Notes under the pieces: generated by a model
Database searches by the model: none
Seen by the model: the letters and a program-made list of their open reading frames with translations, nothing else
Told to the model about the DNA's origin: nothing
DNA from: Effrenium voratum
Taxonomy: Eukaryota; Sar; Dinophyceae; Suessiales; Symbiodiniaceae
NCBI GenBank assembly: GCA_963377175.1
Contig: CAUJNA010003494.1
Coordinates: 343,256 to 407,255, forward strand
DNA length: 64,000 bases
Direction of reading: 5' to 3'
Shown here: positions 55,501 to 64,000 of the stretch, one piece after another
How the letters are laid out: each line of letters begins with the position of its first letter
How positions within the stretch are numbered: position 1 is the first letter of the stretch
Program-made: the position numbers and the translations under genes

Positions 55501-57714
55501 ACAGCACACTGCAAGCGAGAGATGGCATTTGTTTCCTGCAAAAGCGCTCCAGCAGTCAGAAAGAAACAATGCGTTCAGAATGCGTTCTGGTGGTCATTGC
55601 CACAGCTTCTCTGAACTAAGCCCGAAATTGCCCAAGTCTTGTGATCAGATTGAACGAGCAGAATCTGATTTGGCAAGGATTCTCTACCCCAACGGATAGC
55701 TTTACTAGCAGCCATATTGTCGGTGCTCACAATGCAAAACGCAGCAACCGCATTTTCAGTAAGCGTCTGGCACTTCCACACATTGACCTCCAGTCGTTTG
55801 CCAATGATGACGGACGTACTGTCTTGTCAGACATGTTGAGTTTGCAATCTCGGAACAATAGTATATGTCTGTGAAGATGCTGAGGGCTGGCAATGCAAGT
55901 CACCAGCGACGCTCGCCGTTTGTGGCTGAGTCAAGCATTGAAGCACTGTAGCCGGTTGATCGCGGAGTTCAACTCATCAGCTGAGAGTCTCCCGTGTAGC
56001 TCAAAGCAAAGTCAATCATAGCAGTTGGCCCACCAAGCATCGCTTGAGAAGTTGATCCCTTGGCGCAACGCCAACTGTGCCCAGAGCGCTGCAGAGAAGT
56101 ACTCCAGTCCAGACACGAGGCGCGCTCTCCTCGCTGCCAGGCAATTGGCCGCCCACGAAGACGTCAATGGCCTCCCATCAAAAGAACGTGGCAATCTGTC
56201 CGCATGCTCGCTTGAATAAGAGTGTTCACCAAACCCGGGTCCTGAATTTCCCTCAAGAATGGATATCCCGGGGTTGCCAGGGGTGTAGGGTTTAGGGATC
56301 ACAACTTGTGACTCAAGTGCAAAAACATTTGCATCTGGTTGGCATGTCCGAGCCGAGCCAGGAGAAGAAGTTAGCCACCCTTGACTCAAACAGCATTAAG
56401 GATACATTATTTGGGAGGACTGCATCAATCAATTGAGACCGGTGCCTAGTTTCTAAGACTCCGCGAATTTCGTGAAGTGCCCCCAGAGAACAAGCTAAAG
56501 TCAGTCAACCGGGCATCTGCCTCTGGCTTTGCAAGGATCCACTTTGATTCGCTTTGAATGTGCCTTACCGCATCTGTTGCTGTGGCGTGAATATCTGCCC
56601 CACCTGATCATAGAGATGAAGCCATAGCAAAGGATACTCGTAAACCATTTTTGACAGGCATGTGAATCAATGCTCCAGTCATATCAACATCCTATCCGGG
56701 TCAAGTCCACTGACTCCATCCTTCCAACTGAAGTCCTGAGGCTTGCACTGTGGTTGCAGTTGTGGCCGCCATGGCTGTGACCGTGCCCGCAAGAGGCGGG
56801 CTCCGGTTGTTCGACAGCCTAAGGCAAACCAGGGAACCGCATGAACGAAGCATATCCCAAGGAGAAAACAAAGACAAGTAAAGCTTGTTGTCAACTCGAC
56901 ACTCCCTGTGTTGACAATGAAAAAAAGTGAGCCAAGGCTCCTTCAGCTCTTCTGATCCCGAAACCGTCATTGGAACATACCTGGAGATGTACCTGCTTGC
57001 AACACACACACACACACACTCACACAAGGTTCGAAAAAGAAACACATTGTACATGGATGCCAACCGCAAAGTTACACCACAGAATTGCCAGCCCAAGATG
57101 ACCAAAGAAATGCGCAGCTCCATGCACGCCTTCTGCGCATGACTCACAGTTGTAGGAAATGAGCACAGTGCAAGCCTACAGCAGCTCACGCCATGCCGCA
57201 CACTCACCACACAACCCCAACCACCCAAAAACCATTCAGAAAGCAGTCCCCAGAAGTTGGGTTTTGCGCATTCCTGCTTAATCTCACTGTTCATGGTTGG
57301 GATATTGTGCAGATCACGTGGCTTGTGTCAAATGCACAAAACACCTTCTCGCTATTTGACCAAGAACTCGTTAAAACTAAGACAACCCAAAAATGTGGAG
57401 AAAAGCCAACAAAAAACAACGTCCTCGGCAGAATGTTGTCCGCTTGGTTCCTAGACATTTCCCTGATTTGTTTCTTTTTCTTTTTAAGCAGAAACATGTT
57501 TTGTTGTGCGTTGTTGGTTTTGTTTGTTGTTTATGTTTCTTTTGTTCCCGATGTTTTCTGTTTGTTGTTTACGTTTGTTTATTGAGTTGTTCTGTTGGTG
57601 TTACTCGAGGTTCTTGGCGTCTGGAGTTGTTTGCTGCGTTCTTCTGGGTTTCCTTGCTTTTACACTTGCCGCTGCAAGCACCTTTTCTAGCTATCGATAT
57701 TCTCCAAGGATTTC
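52554..57714. other. No gene recognised
   Basis: An AT microsatellite lies at 52785-52860 and a CA run at 57000-57020. Open frames of up to 200 codons (for example minus 56701-57294) carry no motif. Upstream exons or the promoter of the J-protein gene would be expected in the first part of this interval, but I could not identify them. Confidence 0.4.
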
Positions 57715-58135
57715 CCCGGTATTCCCTTAGTATCACCCTAGTATTCCAAGTATTGCCTTAGTATTCCCCAGTATTCTCCAGCATTCCCCTATGTTGATTG
57801 CCATGGTATTCTTGGTATGGCCCGAGAATTCCTAGTACTCACCCTAGTATTTCCTCAATGTTCTCCAATAGTTTCCTTGGTGATTCTCTAGCATTCTCCT
57901 AGTATCCCCCTAAGTATCCCCCTAGTATTCCCTAGTAGTCCCTATTGTCCGCTTGGTATTCGTCTAATATTCCCCTAATACTCTCAGTATGTCTGCAGTA
58001 TTTTCCTGGTAGTCACCCTTCGTACTTCCCTAGTATTCCCTTGATATTCCCCTAGCAGTCCTCTTAGTGCTCCTCTAGTATTCTCCTGTCCTTTGGTGTT
58101 CTCTTACCCCTTGTGCTTATCCCCTAGTGCTCTCT
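57715..58135. repeat. Degenerate CCTAGTATTC minisatellite
   Basis: About 30 irregular units of 10-16 bp around CCTAGTATTCC with many substitutions (CCTTAGTATTCCC, CCCCAGTATTCTCC and similar). Confidence 0.9.
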
Positions 58136-59695
58136 GCGCACTCCCCAAGCATTGCTCCCTGGAAGGGAATTGCAAAAACTGCAGAAGTAAATGTGCGGAC
58201 TTGTTGATGGTTTCGATTGCAGCCGCGGACATGAGACCAAAACAAGTGAGACACACATGTGTCAGGCTATCATTCAAGCTACTTCCAAAGAATCTGTTTG
58301 GATCAACCAGTGTTCCCGGCAATGTGTGCTTTCGTTATTTTGAGATGCTGAAAACAATGGTTTTATATCAGGAACACACGCGCTGGGGACACTGCCCTCT
58401 CAAACCATTGGTGAGGCCAAGCAGCATGTCCACGTTGCCGGTACCACCAAAAATCTAGGCAGTTTGCCCACGCGCTGCCCTGGGCAAATACCAGTGCCCG
58501 GTACATGACGTGTCCCAAGCATGGCAGTCATTCATGATGAAATGTGTTGGCCTGTCAGCTCAATATTTTCTCCTATCAATGACTAGGTACGCACGCCTCT
58601 GTGTGTGTGGCGGGGCACTCAAGGCAGCATTGGAGTGGTATGCAAGTGCAAGCACCCAGCCTTGTGGAAGGGGTTCTGGAAAGATTTGTGCGCATGGCCT
58701 CGCAAGTTTCGTCAATAGCTTACACCACAATGCATTTGCGGCCTTTCAAATACAGCGGCCCACTGGTGTGCTCACATGGGCGTAATATGGCTACGCTATT
58801 TTGTCAGCAAAGCTTACTTAGCCCCACTAGGCCACAACATGCTACCTTGGCCATTGCAATTGTCCAGCTTAAGAGTTAGCTTGCGGTTTGCATGGGCCTT
58901 GTGCCAGGCTGTTCTGCAAGAAATAGTTGTACACATTCCTTTGTACTTGAGTCGCACGTTTGAATGTAAGGGTTGAATAGGTGTCTGAATTGGACTCCGT
59001 GACCTTCTTCAGGCGCCCCTTCAACTAGCTTCATGCTGGCATGCTCAATCAAGTGCACCTGAATTTGCGTACAAGCACACATGTTCAGCAGAATGTTTGT
59101 TCAGAATACCATCTCGGAAATCAACAAAGCCAGGATGATACGAGTTTTCCGAGTCAAGCGTCATGGGGCACGAGGGAAAGCACCCGCACCCGAGGCCTGG
59201 AACAACTTGTCGAGTCACCCAGAAATGCTCGTACCTGATCTCTGCACTCAGCAACATGCAAAAAGAGGACACCTATGAAACAGAGCTACAAAAGAGCTAC
59301 AAAAAGAGGAAGGGGTGCGTACAATAGCATGGCAGCGCTGCCTTTAAGCCAAGCTGAGACAAATGGTGCACTTACCACTACCCCAACCAAATGCCGGCAT
59401 GTACTGGGGTCAGTGTCAGCAAACATACTTTCCGTTGATGCCTGTTGCTTTTCTGTTTGAAAAGCAATTGCTGTCCAAGTCCCATGCAATGATGGCACCG
59501 TCAGCGCATCACAATTCATGCGTCTCTGTACTAGCTTGAATGGTTTCCGGCAACCTACAACAAGTAGCATCATGTAACACGATGTCTTTGGTCAACCGAC
59601 AAATCGGCAATTGCGGATGCCTTGCGTTGCACTGAGCATATGTTATTTGCTGCATGAACTTTGGCAAGCAGCACACAAACAGAGAATTAATCCTT
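58136..59695. other. No gene recognised
   Basis: Plain sequence. Short duplicated words such as AAGAGCTACAAAA (59290-59310). No convincing coding frame. Confidence 0.45.
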
Positions 59696-59800
59696 CCATG
59701 TGTGTGTGTGTGTGTGTGTGCGCGCCCGTGCCTGTGCCTGTGCCTGTGCCTGTGTCTGTGCCTGTGTCTGTGTCTGTGTCTGTGTCTCTGGGTGTCTGCG
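59696..59800. repeat. TG / TGCCTG / TGTCTG microsatellite
   Basis: A TG run followed by hexamers TGCCTG then TGTCTG, another block-wise changing repeat. Confidence 0.95.
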
Positions 59801-60575
59801 CACGCGCGTGATCAAGGTGTTCAGTCAACATGTACAAACATGTACTCATGTGTTGCAACCTGCCATGTTTCGACTCTGCTTGCTCAGGCCATTGTTTGAG
59901 TCGTAACTGCAGTTTTCAGCAACAGGACCATGAATCCGGATTATGATTTCCACTCAAGAGGCCTTGATTGTCTTTGTAACGGGCATTCGGGCAATTATCC
60001 GCCATTGAGAACCTCCTCAAAAGCGAACTGGCCTGCTGTTCACTGCATCATTTCGATTGAGCGCCAGAGATTCTAAGAATGGCTTTGGCAGCTGGCATGT
60101 TCAACAGTTCTGCAAATGGCAATCAATGCAAGGCAAGCCGAATACAGGATCGGCAGGAATTGATTTCTCTGCCTTGTAGGTTTTCTCCCTGGTTGGGGAG
60201 ACCTGGCATCTGTTATCCCACATCCACAGTAGCAGCCTATGCATGTTCATCATCTCGTTGGTGGTCAAGTTCATCATGACCTTAATTTGCCGCTCTCAAC
60301 AACTGCTCCAGAAATAGATACCCCACGTCCTCAAAAATATTGAAGGCTGTATTCCATGGCTTCCCTCTAAGAATCAAAACCTGTGATACCTGTGGTTTGG
60401 CAGCAGCTCATCTTTGCTTTTTGAGCTTGGCACAAGCATGTGCTAAGGAAGGCACCAGCCGCGCTTGATGAAGGGTCAGCATGAACACCTTCAAAGATGC
60501 AGAACTGACATTGGTTGCCATGTGTGCTTGCTGGCGCCGACATGTGGTGGTTGTTCTAAATTATTTTGTCTCGAA
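59801..60575. other. No gene recognised
   Basis: Plain sequence leading to the second composite repeat locus. Confidence 0.45.
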
Positions 60576-60950
60576 ACGGCCATTCTTCGCGAATAAAAAA
60601 GTTACTTTCGCGAATCTTTCGCGGATTCATCGCCGTGCCCTTTTCCTTGCTCAAGTCAGAAAATCGCTGATTTTATGTGCCAGCATAGTGCGCGAAATTC
60701 GATTCCCCAACTCCAGCTGTAAAGTCGCAACTTTCATCACAGGGGTATTACATGACATGCACGGGCTGGAAAGACGCAGCTTTTCGTAAGCCGTGCAGCT
60801 CCAGCTTAAAGTCGCAACTTTCCAGTAGCAAGCTGGTATACTGACTAGCGCGGCGCTCAGAAAGTACCTCCCCTTTACAATCGAAGCCGCTTTCGCGCGG
60901 GCTTTCGCGGATCTTTCACGGAACTTTCGCGAAAAACCACCCACGTTTCA
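60576..60950 (-). repeat. Composite TTCGCGAA-box / 60-mer repeat, locus 2
   Basis: Same architecture as at 10.78-11.40 kb but inverted. A box module CTTCGCGAATAAAAAAGTTA (60587 on) continues with CTTTCGCGAATCTTTCGCGG. Two AACTCCAGCTGTAAAGTCGCAACTTT-like cores follow (about 60711 and 60796), then a closing module with CGGAACTTTCGCGAAAAA (to about 60938). About 360 bp in all. Confidence 0.7.
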
Positions 60951-61147
60951 GAGCGGAAAGGCGCCGACTAAGCACCCACAGGCACACATACACAGGCTTG
61001 GGGCACTAACCAGCCAAGCAGGGTATCAAACTGTAGCCTCACCAGGCTTTTTCAGCGCAAAATCAACAAAGTGTTGTAATCAGCGCAGAAGGAAGGCTCA
61101 GCAGCAAAGATGAATGGTTTCACATATCATTGATTTAAAAGACACAG

Positions 61148-61215
61148 TCACGCAAAACTTTCGCGAGAAAAAAGTTACTTTCGCAACTCCATCGCGAATC
61201 TTTCGCGGAGCTACC
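61148..61215 (-). repeat. TTCGCGAA-box module, locus 3 (single)
   Basis: AACTTTCGCGAGAAAAAAGT, then TACTTTCGCAACTCCATCGC and GAATCTTTCGCGG: one box module without an adjacent 60-mer core, 200 bp beyond locus 2. Confidence 0.7.
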
Positions 61216-63457
61216 TCAACCAACACCGATGGTCACCGAATACTAAATTCCTTACAAGGACCTTTAGAACGACTCCCATGTAGGAACGTAGCAAACCCAG
61301 CACACGTCTATTGACTTGATTTGTTGAGCCATGAAATGGATCTAGAAGTTCAACTTTTTGAACTGGATCGTGCAAGAGTTTTGGACTCTCCGTAGATGTC
61401 CCACATGGGCAACCAGCATCTGCAAGCCCTTGACACTGTAAACTGTCATGAGGCAGCCACCCAAGGTGCCGTGATGCAATGGACTAAAACCTCAGTGTCA
61501 GGCAACCTTCACATTGCGAGCTGTGGCCGGTGCTGCTCGACCGTGTTTCTCTGCTTGTGCATTGCCTGCAGCAATTTAGGCTTGGAGCCCAAGCTAAGTT
61601 GCCCAGGCTTGTCCGCAGGCTTGGCTGCATACGCTTGGCTCAAGCCCATGGCTTGATCCAAAGCTGGGTGTTTTGTCTGTCGCCTTCTTTGTGACCAGCT
61701 CGGCATGCCTGCAAGACCTGCAAGAGGAAGCCTCCACTTTTAAGGTGGGCCAAGACAAACCACCCCAATCACAAAGGGTCAACGAGCCAAACAGGCAGAG
61801 CCTTTGCAAAGCTCAAGCCCTGTCAAAAGATCAAGGGCCGGGCAATCATTGTGAGCAGCGGGTAGCCAGTGACGACACCCCAGGTGAACTGGGTAAAGCC
61901 CTGGTAGGGTACCAGGGTCGACGCCATCACCCTCAGCGTTCGGTATTGTGCCGCACTGATCAAATGTTTGACATGTCAAAGTGTCCCAAGCCTTCTTAAG
62001 GCTGTCCTTTGCAAAGGACTTCAGCCACCCTCAACCGCTTTCTTGCTGGTTAAAAGTCAGCACAGTCACTGCGGAAAAAGCAACAACAAAAACTACCGCG
62101 TGGTTCTAGAGTACCAAGACTACGCCGCTTTGCTGTTAGCGTGGGAACATGATAGCTTAGCTGGCACAGGACACGTGTCTGCATGATGCACCCAGGTGAG
62201 CTGAGGTGTTCCAGCCTCAGAAGAGCACCTTGTTGGGTTCTGTTAGGCCCATGGCATCCCATGGCTGCTGATTGCAAAGTTCACAGGAAGCTAATAGCAA
62301 TACACAGCGCCAGAATGCAAGGCTGGCTGAAGGTGCAGCAATCGTAGGTTGAATGCAGCAAGCATGGGAACCAAATGGTGCCGCACACAAGCAATGAACA
62401 TCAATTATGACGGATCGGGGACCACCTCCCGAGTTTGTGCTTCTGAGTTGGCGATGGCAAGCGGACAAGGCTCGGCTACTTGTCTTCAAATGGCAATGGT
62501 CTTAGGGGCTGTCAACAGGCACAGCCAGCGAAGGTCCGATCACCTTGCGTTAATTTCGGAAGGAATTCGAGTACTTCCTGTAGTGCTGGTTAAGTCGGAG
62601 TCGCGAAGCATGCAGCTTGATATACTAGGATGAGTGCAACAAACGGCATTTCGCAACAAGTAGTACAATGCATCGAGCAAACATAATGCATTCTAAGACT
62701 GCCCTGAACAGTCGCACGATTAGATGCCCTGTGCCACATCTTTCGGAAGCGTGCAACTGATGGCAGTTGCCTGAAGGGGCGAGAGCTTGAGTGTCAGCCC
62801 AATCAGCCCAAAAACTGTTGGGAACAAGATCCGTACACCCTCTGAGAAACTGAACTCTGGTCCTCCAACAACCGTTAAAAGGCACGCAAGATGAAGTGAG
62901 CCAATAACCATTGTGCAATGTTTAACCCCCGTCTTCGCCCACCACTCTTGAGGCAATGACAAGCAAAGGCGGAGGTGCATCACCTGGCAGGCTTCAGAGC
63001 AAGGGTACAACAAATCCGGCGGAGCTTGCAAAATCGAAGACTCTGCTTCCCACGCTCGGTCTTGTGTCGCGTATCGACAGCCAGCAAAAAGTGAACTCAG
63101 TCTCACGTTTACGCTTTGCCTTCCCTCCTGCCTGTGCCAGAAACTCAACGATGGCCAGGCCTCGCAAGAAAATACGCCCAAATTCAGCAGGCCATGACTC
63201 AATACCGCGATATCCCAGAACACCGTGTTTACTAGAGCTTTCCCTCCAGAGCGCCCTTCCAAGGGCTGCAGGCTGCTATGATCCTTGTAGCCACCTGTCT
63301 GAGTCGTTTGACGAGTGAGGGTTCTGAATGTCTGCGCCTGGCTAGTTTCGCTTTTAGGCTTCCGCGCTTCCGCGACAAAACGCGTTATCGAAGCACGTTG
63401 ACCTTGTCACCAAATGACGTTTTCTCAGCCAACGTGCCTGCGCACGGTGGTTCCTCA
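61216..63457. other. No gene recognised
   Basis: Ordinary sequence with short open frames on both strands; none has a motif or splice-consistent borders that I can chain. Confidence 0.45.
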
Positions 63458-64000
63458 AGTGTAGTGCAAGTGTAGTGCTCGAAGTGCACTTCCGCAGCTC
63501 CAGCTCGACACTCGCAACTTTGTAGTACAAGCGTAGTACGCCAAGTACGCTTCCGCAGCTCCAGCTCGAAAATCGCAACTTTGTAGTAAAAGTGTAGTAC
63601 GCAAAGTGCACTTCCACAGCCCCAGCTCGAAAATCGTAACTGTGTAGTACAAGCGTAGTACGCCAAGTACGCTTCCGCAGCTCCAGCTCGAAAATCGCAA
63701 CTTTGTAGTAAAAGTGTAGTACGCAAAGTGCACTTCCACAGCCCCAGATCGAAAATCGTAACTGTGTAGTACAAGCGTAGTACGCCAAGTACGCTTCCGC
63801 AGCTCCAGCTCGAAAATCGCAACTTTGTAGTAAGCCCCAGCTCGAAAATCGCAACTGTGTAGTACAAGTGCACTACGCGAAGTGCAATTCCGCAGCTCCA
63901 GCTCGAAAATCGCAGTTGTAGTACAAGCGTAATACGCGAAGTACACTTCCGCAGCAATAGCTCGAAAAATCACAACTTTATAGTACACGTGCAGTACGCG
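63458..64000. repeat. 61-bp tandem repeat with 122-bp higher-order period
   Basis: Units of exactly 61 bp: type A at 63522-63582, 63644-63704 and 63766-63826; type B at 63583-63643 and 63705-63765. A and B alternate and differ consistently (AAGTACGCTTCCGCAGCTCC versus AAGTGCACTTCCACAGCCCC). The array is then disrupted by a truncated unit and continues to the window end. The core GCTCCAGCTCGAAAATCGCA is shared with the composite repeats at 11 kb and 60.7 kb. Confidence 0.92.

Overview
The window looks like nuclear DNA of a dinoflagellate, most likely close to Symbiodiniaceae or Suessiales. Three things point there. A recognisable host gene is cut into ten located exons of 27 to 69 bp whose introns mostly start with GC or GA rather than GT and always end in AG followed by G. 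The Gag and Pol of a large Ty1/copia element match the divergent copia type I know from dinoflagellates. Coding density is very low, base composition is balanced, and simple repeats are abundant. This is read from the sequence alone; no database search was possible.

Layout. 1-2186: amino/keto-biased simple repeats that switch strand at a palindrome at 1050/1051. 2.2-6.2 kb: a few exon-like stretches, not recognised with certainty, around a 1-kb GT microsatellite. 6.2-17.8 kb: mostly featureless DNA with microsatellites, a composite 'TTCGCGAA-box' repeat (10.78-11.40 kb), and a roughly 260-bp unit repeated two and a half times (12.5-13.1 kb). 17.84-20.08 kb: an extremely AT-rich island whose GC skew flips in the middle. 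20-34 kb: sparse, with a perfect 32-bp palindrome (24.1 kb) and minus-strand exon-like pieces.

34.36-52.55 kb, minus strand: a gene for a J-domain plus thioredoxin-fold protein resembling the ERdj5/DNAJC10 class. Its first intron is 13.5 kb long because a 12.9-kb copia element (39400-52321, plus strand, 276-bp LTRs 96.7% identical) sits inside it. 52.6-64 kb: low-density DNA, a CCTAGTATTC minisatellite, two more composite TTCGCGAA-box loci, and a 61/122-bp higher-order tandem array running off the end.

The copia element is the most unusual object. Besides gag, protease, integrase, reverse transcriptase and RNase H, it carries a cytosine-methyltransferase-like domain between integrase and reverse transcriptase. 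A further long coding region downstream of RNase H contains an RNA 2'-phosphotransferase (Tpt1/KptA)-like domain followed by an endonuclease/exonuclease/phosphatase-like domain. The copy is decayed: many frameshifts, and probable loss of catalytic Asp in integrase, RNase H and the nuclease-like domain. The phosphotransferase and methyltransferase motifs are still legible. Each LTR begins with a splice-acceptor-like tract followed by a sequence close to the 3' half of the dinoflagellate spliced leader.
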